Positions 24,942 to 32,507 of a stretch of DNA of 64,000 bases are shown in pieces. The position numbers and the translations under genes were made by a program. Below the pieces are notes generated by a model that worked only from the letters and a program-made list of their open reading frames with translations, made no database searches and was not told the origin of the DNA. Every line of letters starts with the position of its first letter. The stretch's first letter is position 1. Source of the stretch: Spirosoma agri. GTDB taxonomy: Bacteria; Bacteroidota; Bacteroidia; Cytophagales; Spirosomataceae. The DNA lies in the NCBI RefSeq assembly GCF_010747415.1, contig NZ_JAAGNZ010000002.1:930001-994000 (forward strand), in the 5' to 3' direction.

Positions 24942-25289
24942 ATGGAAACACAAACCACACTCGAGCACCGGATGCTCAACGATACACTGGGCGCATTTGG
25001 TGAGGGAAAAACAACCGTTTTATCGGCCGAACAGGGCATTCTGCTTCTGGAAGGATGGCTGAATGCCTTACAGGGTGATATCGGTGCCGAACGAATCCTG
25101 GCTGAACTGGCCGAATTGCGCAACCACATCAAGCAGGATGATTATGACAATGAAAAAATTCGTCATTTACTCCTGAGCCTGGCCAGTCACACCTCGACCC
25201 TGTCGCATGAACCACGGGTCGATCTGACAACGGCGGGGCAACTGAAACAGTTAGTCAATGCCTTACGAAACTTTAGCAGCCAACTCTGA
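24942..25289 (+). CDS. Tandem-array small helical protein, paralogue 6 of 7
   Basis: The 115-residue product has motifs GILLLEGWLNAL at about 31-42, LAELRNHIKQDDYDNEKI (with charge in place of the usual LQSGxP), LLLSLASHTSTLS, and QLKQLVNALRNFSSQL. Its TGA stop ends one base before the ATG of paralogue 7, which points to translational coupling. Function is unknown. Confidence 0.83.
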   Translation: METQTTLEHRMLNDTLGAFGEGKTTVLSAEQGILLLEGWLNALQGDIGAERILAELAELRNHIKQDDYDNEKIRHLLLSLASHTSTLSHEPRVDLTTAGQLKQLVNALRNFSSQL

Positions 25290-25290
25290 T

Positions 25291-25641
25291 ATGCTATCAC
25301 ACGAAAAATCAACTGATCTGCTCGACTCCACCATGGATGTGTTGGGAGCTGACAGTACGACATCAACCCCGCAAAGTGGTACGGGTCTTATCGACGAGTG
25401 GCTGGAAGAACTCCGGAAGGCCGAAAATGCCACCGAGATAACGGCTACGCTTGAACAGGTAAAAACCCAGTTGGAAAGCGGACAGGTCAACGCGACCGAG
25501 TTGAGTCAGTTATTTGACACGCTGGCTACCCAAACTGCTGAATTCAGCACCCTTATGGGGTCGGAAGGCGATATTGCACCCCGGCTCGAAGGATTGTCGT
25601 CAGCCTTGCGCTCGCTGTCCGGACAATTAGGAAACCAGTAA
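25291..25641 (+). CDS. Tandem-array small helical protein, paralogue 7 of 7
   Basis: The 116-residue product is read from the ATG at 25291, one base after the stop of paralogue 6; an in-frame extension back to 25258 would overlap that gene. Motifs: GTGLIDEWLEEL at about 30-41, LEQVKTQLESGQ, LFDTLATQTAEFS, RLEGLSSALRSLSGQL. It is acidic, helical and cytoplasmic. The array ends here, 6 bp before a 22-bp palindrome. Confidence 0.83.
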   Translation: MLSHEKSTDLLDSTMDVLGADSTTSTPQSGTGLIDEWLEELRKAENATEITATLEQVKTQLESGQVNATELSQLFDTLATQTAEFSTLMGSEGDIAPRLEGLSSALRSLSGQLGNQ

Positions 25642-25647
25642 AATTCC

Positions 25648-25716
25648 CCCTCACCGACCCGTCGGACCGTCCCAATCCCTCTCCCGTTTTGGTGCGGTCC
25701 GACGGGTCGGTGAGGG
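25648..25716. repeat. 22-bp palindrome between convergent genes
   Basis: Arms 25648-25669 and 25695-25716 are perfectly complementary (CCCTCACCGACCCGTCGGAC at the outer end) with a 25-nt loop. It separates the array from the convergent FG-GAP gene and may terminate both. Its left arm and loop recur inside the FAD-oxidase gene at 11122-11155. Confidence 0.85.
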
Positions 25717-25720
25717 CTCG

Positions 25721-26959
25721 TTATTTCCGTTGATTCCAGTAGATCAGTACGTTCAGTGTTGCCCGGCCCGATGCGATGATATCCAGATCACCGTCGCCGT
25801 CGAGGTCAGCAGCCTGCATGTCTTCACAAGCCATCCGAACGCTGTCGTCCAGTATGTAGCCCTCCATATTTCCCGGATCTTTGGGCTTGAAGAGACGAAT
25901 GCCAACTTTCTCCGCTGCGTTCGGATTGCGCCAGCCAGCTATGATCTGATCACTACCGATGCCCAGAAAGTCACCGCAGACAAGCGCGTGTCCCTGACTG
26001 AGTATGTCGGTGAGCACATCGACTTCTTTATCGGCCCCTCTTACCTGTGATTTTTTGAACGAGTAAGCCCCGCTTTCTACCTGTAGTACATTCCCGTGCA
26101 TTGGCTGGATTGTCGCAATGGCACGGCCTCCGTTCAACCGCCGGATTTCGCCGATGCCTTCCACGCCCTTGTTCAGGAGGGGCAGCGTATTCCCGGCGGC
26201 TTCATCGTCAACGGCCTGCCACATCTTCCCCTTCCACGCGAAAATAGCTCCGCCTTCTTTTCCTGCAACGATCACGCCCGTAGCTGAACCATTTTCGCCA
26301 TCCTCCCAAATCTCGAAATTATGGGTCAAATGCATGGTAGAGTCGACCAGGTGACGTTTCCACGGTGCGCGCGGATTGGCCGGAAATTCGTAGCCCCATA
26401 TCCGAACACCCCGTCCCTCACCATTTTTATTGCCCAACCCGTGTAGCGGAACAACAATCAGTTGGTAGCTGGCCTTGCCCACTCTCGCCCAGCGCATCCG
26501 ATGGGTTGTCACTTCGTGGGGCAGACGTATCGCTTCCCAGCGTTGCATGGGATCTTTTGGACGAAGAAGGTAAAAGACAGCTCCTGACTTCGTGCTGTCG
26601 CTGGTTTCGGCGGGGTTCCAGCCAGCGCCCACGGCTACTTCCACGCGTCCGTCGCCATCCAGGTCGCGGGCGGCAATGCAGACGTTATCCTGCGGGGTCA
26701 GGTTCTCGGCCATGACATGCCGTTTCCAGGAACTGGTTTTGTCGCCCGGATTCTGATACCATACGATTTCCTTCTGGTCGGCGAGCAAAATATCGGGCCG
26801 CTTGTCGCCGTCAACATCACCAATCGCCAGCCCATAGCCAATATCGATCTGATTATCGACTACCTGGATCTTGAAATTAGGCTCGGTCGTTTGCGCCGTG
26901 CTGAGTTGGGCGACGAACAGGAACGAGGCTGAAAGATGGAAAAGAAAGGACGTTTTCAT
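25721..26959 (-). CDS. Secreted FG-GAP/VCBS-repeat protein
   Basis: The 412-residue product has a signal peptide (about 1-23) and repeated FG-GAP/VCBS blades with Asp-rich calcium-type loops: GDVDGDKRPDILLA near 50, ARDLDGDGRVEVAVG near 98, and AADLDGDGDLDIIASG near the C-terminus. Expected to fold as a beta-propeller at the cell surface or in the periplasm. Such proteins bind or scaffold, and no enzyme motif is visible. It is monocistronic, convergent with the seven-gene array. Confidence 0.87.
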   Translation of the reverse strand: MKTSFLFHLSASFLFVAQLSTAQTTEPNFKIQVVDNQIDIGYGLAIGDVDGDKRPDILLADQKEIVWYQNPGDKTSSWKRHVMAENLTPQDNVCIAARDLDGDGRVEVAVGAGWNPAETSDSTKSGAVFYLLRPKDPMQRWEAIRLPHEVTTHRMRWARVGKASYQLIVVPLHGLGNKNGEGRGVRIWGYEFPANPRAPWKRHLVDSTMHLTHNFEIWEDGENGSATGVIVAGKEGGAIFAWKGKMWQAVDDEAAGNTLPLLNKGVEGIGEIRRLNGGRAIATIQPMHGNVLQVESGAYSFKKSQVRGADKEVDVLTDILSQGHALVCGDFLGIGSDQIIAGWRNPNAAEKVGIRLFKPKDPGNMEGYILDDSVRMACEDMQAADLDGDGDLDIIASGRATLNVLIYWNQRK

Positions 26960-27046
26960 GGATGAGTCGGTTAAGGGCTGGTGGCTTCGCTACTGATTGG
27001 CCGTGTATTGTTTTTTCGAAGAGCGCGTTTACGGCAGATATTGGAC

Positions 27047-27916
27047 TCACGTCGATTCGCGTTTCGCTTGCAGGCCACTCACTTTGCCGAGGCCCCAGTC
27101 CAGCCACCGGTCGGGCACTAAGCGGGGAAGTATCCAGCCCGTTAGTTTACCCGGCACTAGCGCATACCGGGTTTTGGGATGCGCTGTTTCGTGAATATGT
27201 ACGATGCGTTCGCCGAGGTAATCGATCGAAAAACCCCGGCTTTCGGCGGCTTCGACCTGTTTTAAAAACCATTGCATCGCCGGGTAGTAAATGCTGTCTT
27301 TATAGGCACTGATATCCGTTCCTTTAGCCCAGATCGGGGTTTTGACAGCTCCCGGCCCAACAATGATCACCTCGATACCAAACAGCTTCAGCTCGCGTCG
27401 CAAACTATGCGATAGTCCTTCGACGGCGTGTTTTGAGCCGACATACGCACCCATGAACGGAATGGCGACCTGCCCGTTCACGGAACTGATATTCTGAATC
27501 CGGCCCGGCTGAACGGGATGATTCGCGCGTGCACCAAGCAGGGGCAGAAACGCCTGCGTAACCTGGAGTAATCCCAGCACGTTGACCTCAAAATGGCTCC
27601 GTATCGTCTCCAGCGGTTGAAGTTGTAGTGGGCCCCCAATAGCAATGCCTGCGTTGTTGATCAGCCCGCCCAGACCGCTGCCCTCTAACCGGTCCGTGAG
27701 CAAATGGGCAGCTTCAGAAACAGCCGTTGCATCGGTCACGTCGAAGAGTAGTGGGACGAATTTGTCGCCAAACTCAGTCTGTAGCCGGTCCGCATCTGCT
27801 TGATGGCGAACACTTCCGAAGACCGTGTAGCCACGCCGAACAAACTGACTGGTTGCACCATAGCCGATGCCCGTTGAGACACCAGTGATGAGAATGTTTT
27901 TGCTGACGGGTTTCAT
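27047..27916 (-). CDS. Short-chain dehydrogenase/reductase (classical SDR)
   Basis: The 289-residue product has all classical SDR landmarks: the nucleotide-binding TGVSTGIG at 11-18, NNAG at 87-90, an active-site serine at 144/145 (NISSVNG), and Tyr158-x-x-x-Lys162 (AYVGSKHAVEG). It reduces or oxidises a carbonyl/alcohol with NAD(P)(H); the substrate cannot be told. Arg/His at 37-38 after the second strand suggests NADP preference, a weak inference. It is cytoplasmic and monocistronic. The start at 27916 places the glycine motif at the usual position. Confidence 0.92.
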   Translation of the reverse strand: MKPVSKNILITGVSTGIGYGATSQFVRRGYTVFGSVRHQADADRLQTEFGDKFVPLLFDVTDATAVSEAAHLLTDRLEGSGLGGLINNAGIAIGGPLQLQPLETIRSHFEVNVLGLLQVTQAFLPLLGARANHPVQPGRIQNISSVNGQVAIPFMGAYVGSKHAVEGLSHSLRRELKLFGIEVIIVGPGAVKTPIWAKGTDISAYKDSIYYPAMQWFLKQVEAAESRGFSIDYLGERIVHIHETAHPKTRYALVPGKLTGWILPRLVPDRWLDWGLGKVSGLQAKREST

Positions 27917-28069
27917 GCTGTAAACATACCCATAATCCGGCTCAACAAACGATCGAAAATTGACGTTATGCTGTTAATTTATGACTGAGTAAAGTAGGGA
28001 ACAGGCGACTGGTTTTTCGACGCCCGCTTTGGCTAATTTATTAATTTGCACTTCGCCACTTGATTGATT

Positions 28070-28636
28070 ATGCAGGACATTGAACCCTTCTACGGCTGGG
28101 AAAAATATTATTCGTCGTCGGACGACGAGCGATCTCCGTTTCACGAACGGGAGTATAATATGCAGCAGTATGAGAACAACATATACGGCTACTATATTCA
28201 TCCGCTATGGGACGAGATTGGTTCGGAAACGCTGTATTGCAAGATTTTATTTGCCAACTACGACCGCCAATTTGTGGTGATCGAGCTTTTCGGGGAGTGG
28301 AACGACACGCTGCACAACGACATTATGTTTCTGAAACGACAGGTTGTAGACCTGCTCGTGTATGAGGGGATCAAGTACTTCATCCTGATCTGCGAAAATG
28401 TGCTTAACTTCCACGGTTCCGATGACAGCTATTATGAGGAATGGTTTGAGGATGTGGAAGATGGCTGGATTGCGGCTATTCATTCGCCGGAGTTTATTGA
28501 ACGCGAATGGAAGAAATACCACCTGGATTATTACATCAATTTTGGTGGTACGCTCGACATTGCCAACTGGCGGACCTTAAAGCCGGCAAACCTGTTCGAG
28601 CTGGTCAATGGTCTGATTGTTCGGCGGTTGGGGTAA
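28070..28636 (+). CDS. Conserved-looking cytoplasmic protein of unknown function
   Basis: The 188-residue product begins at the ATG at 28070 (an in-frame TTG two codons earlier is less likely). It is rich in aromatic and acidic residues: EPFYGWEKYYSSSDDE, YENNIYGYYIHPLWDEIG, YYEEWFEDVEDGW. A central alternating beta/alpha stretch (CKILFANYDRQFVVIELFGEW...GIKYFILICENVLNF) looks like a small alpha/beta domain. There is no signal peptide or membrane segment. I do not recognise the family. TTAATTTG at 28041-28048 is a one-mismatch -7 box. Confidence 0.8.
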   Translation: MQDIEPFYGWEKYYSSSDDERSPFHEREYNMQQYENNIYGYYIHPLWDEIGSETLYCKILFANYDRQFVVIELFGEWNDTLHNDIMFLKRQVVDLLVYEGIKYFILICENVLNFHGSDDSYYEEWFEDVEDGWIAAIHSPEFIEREWKKYHLDYYINFGGTLDIANWRTLKPANLFELVNGLIVRRLG

Positions 28637-28781
28637 GAATGTCTGAACGGGTAGGGTGTACGCCTTTCTTCCGGCGTTATTGCCATCCCCGTTCTACTCT
28701 TTCCCTTCTTCCCTTTCTCGTAGGTTCTGTGTTTATTTCCCGTCAATTTTCGCTCAGTATCAACAGCCCACAACGAATCGC

Positions 28782-29261
28782 ATGGAAAACAACGCACAAA
28801 AAGCAGCCGCTGAAGACGTACAGGCGGCAAAAACGACGACTGCCGAGAAATTTGAGTCGTTTAAAGCCGACGCGGGTAAACACCTGAACGATGCTGCCGT
28901 TCAGCTTGATGAATTGAAAGAGAAGCTGGTTGCACAAGCCCAGGAGTTCGGAAAAGATATTGATGTTGACGGCATAAAAGCGAAAGCAACGGAGCATTTC
29001 GAGGCCGTCAAAGTATCGACCTCCGAGAATCTGGCTACGCTGCAAGCCCAGGCCGAAACGATTTTTGCGGCAGCGTCTGCTAAGGCCGATGAATTGTCGA
29101 ATGTCGCTGAGGATAAGTTTGACGATATGAAGGCCGAAGCATCCGTGCATCTGGAAGCGGCCCAGGTTAAACTCGATGAGCTGAAAGCTGAAGCCGCGCT
29201 CCAGATCGAAGAAGCCAAAGAAAAGGCGAAAGGCATCTGGAGTCAACTGTTTGGTAAGTAA
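28782..29261 (+). CDS. Alanine/lysine/glutamate-rich long-helix protein (YtxH/LEA-like)
   Basis: The 159-residue product starts at the ATG at 28782; the frame upstream has no coding character. It is almost wholly amphipathic helix with repeating units such as LNDAAVQLDELKEKL and LEAAQVKLDELKAEA, like apolipoprotein or LEA-type proteins and the C-terminal halves of YtxH proteins. There is no signal peptide. A late aromatic end (IWSQLFGK) may be an anchor. Probably a cytoplasmic stress or structural protein; this is inference from composition only. Monocistronic. Confidence 0.78.
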   Translation: MENNAQKAAAEDVQAAKTTTAEKFESFKADAGKHLNDAAVQLDELKEKLVAQAQEFGKDIDVDGIKAKATEHFEAVKVSTSENLATLQAQAETIFAAASAKADELSNVAEDKFDDMKAEASVHLEAAQVKLDELKAEAALQIEEAKEKAKGIWSQLFGK

Positions 29262-29267
29262 CAGCTA

Positions 29268-29347
29268 GACGCGTAGAACACAGCGAGTAGACGGAAGCGG
29301 ATAGAAATAACGCTATGGACACCGCGTACTCTCTGTGTTCTCTTTGT
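29268..29347. repeat. Imperfect palindrome of the AGAACACAG family
   Basis: CGTAGAACACAGCGAGTAGA on the left pairs imperfectly with CGCGTACTCTCTGTGTTCTC on the right. The same AGAACACAGAG core occurs in the larger palindrome at 40627-40701. It lies between the helical protein and the type IIG-like gene, and no T tract follows. Confidence 0.55.
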
Positions 29348-29354
29348 TTACGAT

Positions 29355-29362
29355 TAAATTTG
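29355..29362 (+). promoter_or_regulatory. TAnnTTTG -7 box directly before the type IIG-like ATG
   Basis: TAAATTTG is a full match to the Bacteroidota -7 consensus and ends 5 nt before the ATG at 29368, the same spacing as at 10348-10360. It suggests a very short or absent leader. No clear -33 TTG is seen. Confidence 0.5.
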
Positions 29363-29367
29363 CCTTT

Positions 29368-32346
29368 ATGAGGCTCCAACTTCGTAAACCTTCTCAGGCA
29401 CTCGACAAAGCATATGCCCGGCAGCCCCTACCACAGGAGCAACTGGATGGTTTTCGACAAGCATTGGCGAAGCTGTTTGCGAGGGTTGACGAGAACGAAT
29501 CCGAAGCGCATCAGCAAACGATCGTCGCGGATTTTCTGCGCGAATTAGTCCCCGCCAACACGTATCGGGTTGCTGTCGGGGAGGCTATTGACTTGATTGT
29601 TCAGGCTGAGCCGGTTCCCTCAGGAATGACGAATGAAACGGTGTCTACGGCGGTCATCGAAACCCGGAAGGTGTTTGCGGGTGAGATGATGACACCCCTG
29701 AAAAACAACGTCAGAGCCCTTCATGAGCTGATTTTGTCTTATTTCGAGAATGCTGAGCGGGAATCACCCAATGCCGTTTGTCAATTAGTTATCACCGACG
29801 TTTATAACTGGTTCCTTTTCGACGAACTCGATTTTCGCCGGTTCTTCTACGACAATGTTCGGCTCAAAAAGCTGTTCCAGATCCGGCAGCAGCAAAAAAA
29901 AAGCGATACCTATTTCTTCACCGAAACGGCACGTATCCTGCGTGACCTCGACGCTGAAGTACCGGTTACCTACCTGAATCTGCGGGAAGTCGCCGATACG
30001 CTTACGCTTTTGCCGGAACAGAGTAACCGCTTACTGGTTCCTGTAGTCAAGCTTTTTTCGCCTGCGCACCTGCTCAAACAGCCGTTCAGTAGCGGGACCG
30101 ATGCCTTCAATCAACGGTTTTATGAAGAGTTACTGCACATCATCGGTATCCATGAACAGTCAGTTAAGAAATCGGGTAGCCGCTTACAGCGATTGCCCGA
30201 AACTGAACGGTCGGCAGGCTCGCTGTTAGAAAACACCATAACCCAACTACGGACCCATAGCGTACTGGCGGGTCTGGATGATGCCGATAGGTACGGAGAA
30301 GCCGAAGAGGACCAGCTTATTGCGGTCGGTCTGGAACTGTGTCTGACCTGGCTTACGCGCGTGTTTTTTCTGAAAGTCAACGAACAACTGTTTCCTAGGG
30401 GGCTGCCTGCTGTTCGCAATTTTGCCGAGCTGAACGAGCTATTTTTCGACGTGATAACTGTGCCCGATGAGCAGCGCTCGGACGATGTGAGTGCCCGTTT
30501 TGGCGAGGTTCTTCATCTGAACTGTCCGCTGTTTATCGAAACGGAGCTTGAGCGAAAGACTATTACCATCCGTACGCTTGCCGATACGCTCGAACTGCCC
30601 CGCTTTGCGCAAACCGTTGTGGCTAACGCCGATAGTGACGTAGCGCAAACGACGACGCTTGACTACCTGCTAACGTTTCTGGATGGCTACGATTTCTCTA
30701 CGAAACCGTTACTCGTGGTCCGGGAAACGGACAGACCGCGAATTAGTGCTGCCATTTTGGGCATCGTTTTTGAGAAAATTGATAATCAGTATACCGGTTC
30801 GCTGATTCCCGGCAGAATTGTTACGCACATGGTTCGCCATACCATTCGCCAGGCGGCCGTTTCGGTCTTTTCCGCCCTTCCGGAATTGGCAGCTGAAGCA
30901 GGACAAATGACCACCGTTGATGTACTAAAAACCTATATCGGGCAATTTCACGAGCCGGATTCACTGTTGCATGTCAACGCGGTTATCAATCGTCTGCGTA
31001 TCGTTGACCCCGCCGTTGGTAGCGGTCGTTTTCTGGTTTCAGCGCTGAACGAACTGATCGCCCTCAAAGCGGAGCTTGGCCTGCTGATCGATCATGATGG
31101 CCAACGTATTCACCGGCTTGACGTGAGCGTAGTTGACGACGAACTGCTGATCACCAATGCGAGTGGCGAGTTGTTTTCGTATGCCTTGGAGGACGATACC
31201 GTTACGAGTTTTTCCGCATTGGAAAGACAGCGTATTCAGCAAACGATTTTTCGGGAAAAGCAAACGCTTCTTGAAAACTGCCTTTTCGGTGTTGATCGTA
31301 AGGCGGTGTCAATCAATTTCTGTCAATTCCGGTTATGGACTGAATTATTAAAAAGCACATTTTTTGTAGAGACCGGTCGGAATGCCGCATCACCGCCAGT
31401 GCGGCAATCCCTTGCCGGTCCGCCAGTACGGTCTCCTGACCAGATGGTTTCATTGCTGACGTACAATAAAGCTTACGCGCAGGAGACCGCACCGGCGGTG
31501 ATGCGGCATTCCGACCGGTCTCTACAAATTACCACCAATCTAAAAATCGGTGATGCACTGGTGTCGCGCTTTGAGCCGAATTTTCAGGGGGATGGTCTGA
31601 AGATGCAGAGTCGGAATGATTTTTTGAGTGAGATCAAGCGGTACAAGGCTGCTGCACTGGCTTACAAACAAAGCTGGGAAGCGACCGAAAAAGAGCAAAT
31701 CCATACCCATATTCAGGAAATTGAGTCTGCTTTACATCTGCTGTCTCCCGTTGACCAAAAAGAAACGGTAGCCATTCGTCGGCTCGAAGCCAGATTGGCG
31801 CAGTCGGCCCTGCCTTTTGATGTAGCGGGTCAGGAGGAACGATTACAGAAACTGGTCAATCAGCTGGCCGTACAAAAGAAGGCATTGACTGATAAACGAC
31901 GGCTGTTCGAGCAGGCAGTTGAGTGGCGTTATGTGTTTCCCGAAGTGCTCGATGATTCGGGTAATTACGTGGGGTTTGACGCTGTGTTAGGTTATCCGCC
32001 CGTTATCCGTTCCGAGGGTTTCGCCCGCGTGAAAACGTATTTTCAACGAGCGTTTCCTAACGCATACTCCAGTAAAGCCGACCCGTATGCACTGCTTGTG
32101 GAGTTAGGTATGAAGTTGCTCAAACCGGGTGGTGAGCTTGTCTACTGGCTTCCAACAAACTGGCTGAAATCCGGAAACGCTGGTAAATTACGCGACTGGT
32201 TGAGTACCTGGTCCGCCCCGGCAGTTGACCATGCAGAATCGCTACCGCCGATTGACAATGCTGACATGCAACGTATGCTGATCATTCAGAAGACTACACC
32301 CGCCACTGCACCACCAAATCAGCCGAATCTCGGCGATACGGCATAG
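29368..32346 (+). CDS. Degenerate type IIG restriction-modification-like protein (DUF7149 / N6-methylase fold)
   Basis: The 992-residue product begins at the ATG at 29368 (MRLQLRKPSQALDKAY matches the usual family N-terminus; a GTG at 29335 is less likely). The N-terminal nuclease-like domain aligns with DUF7149 enzymes, but the expected E-x-K reads Glu98-Thr-Arg100. The methylase domain keeps motif I, DPAVGSGRFL (about 547-556). The usual VDINPNSV reads VDRKAVSI (about 641-648), and the catalytic NPPY reads YPPV (about 874). The protein stops about 100 residues later, so the target-recognition domain is missing. A palindromic repeat adds about 55 residues at 666-721. I infer a catalytically dead, possibly repurposed DNA-binding or AdoMet-binding protein. 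It stands alone. Confidence 0.82.
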   Translation: MRLQLRKPSQALDKAYARQPLPQEQLDGFRQALAKLFARVDENESEAHQQTIVADFLRELVPANTYRVAVGEAIDLIVQAEPVPSGMTNETVSTAVIETRKVFAGEMMTPLKNNVRALHELILSYFENAERESPNAVCQLVITDVYNWFLFDELDFRRFFYDNVRLKKLFQIRQQQKKSDTYFFTETARILRDLDAEVPVTYLNLREVADTLTLLPEQSNRLLVPVVKLFSPAHLLKQPFSSGTDAFNQRFYEELLHIIGIHEQSVKKSGSRLQRLPETERSAGSLLENTITQLRTHSVLAGLDDADRYGEAEEDQLIAVGLELCLTWLTRVFFLKVNEQLFPRGLPAVRNFAELNELFFDVITVPDEQRSDDVSARFGEVLHLNCPLFIETELERKTITIRTLADTLELPRFAQTVVANADSDVAQTTTLDYLLTFLDGYDFSTKPLLVVRETDRPRISAAILGIVFEKIDNQYTGSLIPGRIVTHMVRHTIRQAAVSVFSALPELAAEAGQMTTVDVLKTYIGQFHEPDSLLHVNAVINRLRIVDPAVGSGRFLVSALNELIALKAELGLLIDHDGQRIHRLDVSVVDDELLITNASGELFSYALEDDTVTSFSALERQRIQQTIFREKQTLLENCLFGVDRKAVSINFCQFRLWTELLKSTFFVETGRNAASPPVRQSLAGPPVRSPDQMVSLLTYNKAYAQETAPAVMRHSDRSLQITTNLKIGDALVSRFEPNFQGDGLKMQSRNDFLSEIKRYKAAALAYKQSWEATEKEQIHTHIQEIESALHLLSPVDQKETVAIRRLEARLAQSALPFDVAGQEERLQKLVNQLAVQKKALTDKRRLFEQAVEWRYVFPEVLDDSGNYVGFDAVLGYPPVIRSEGFARVKTYFQRAFPNAYSSKADPYALLVELGMKLLKPGGELVYWLPTNWLKSGNAGKLRDWLSTWSAPAVDHAESLPPIDNADMQRMLIIQKTTPATAPPNQPNLGDTA
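31363..31528. repeat. 166-bp palindromic element embedded in frame in the type IIG-like gene
   Basis: Perfect 35-nt inverted ends (31363-31397 and 31494-31528) contain GTAGAGACCGGTCGG and its complement. A second, inner inverted pair CGGTCTCCTG / CAGGAGACCG lies at 31429-31438 and 31480-31489. The reading frame passes through the whole element without a stop. It falls between the family segments ELLKSTFF and LQITTNLKIGDALVSRF, which are normally joined by a short linker. Confidence 0.85.
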
Positions 32347-32507
32347 CGTTAATCCGGAGCTAAGAATTGAGCAGTGTTTTGGCTGGGCCAATCGCCAGCT
32401 TAGTCCGTCAACCCATGCACTAAGGCGAATCTGGCGCTTATCCCAACCAGACTGGCGATTCTTTACTTGGGTAGTGCTCTATTTTGACCGTTCTCGACAG
32501 TCAGCGG

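Noticed and set aside
29368-32346. Active restriction-modification system
   Set aside because: Nuclease E-x-K and methylase NPPY are both altered, the target-recognition domain is absent, and no partner subunit is adjacent.
32390-32460. Inverted AATCGCCAG / CTGGCGATT between the type IIG-like gene and the Gfo/Idh gene
   Set aside because: Only 9 bp with a 53-nt loop and further partial copies between. It may be a decayed palindrome, but it is too weak to list.
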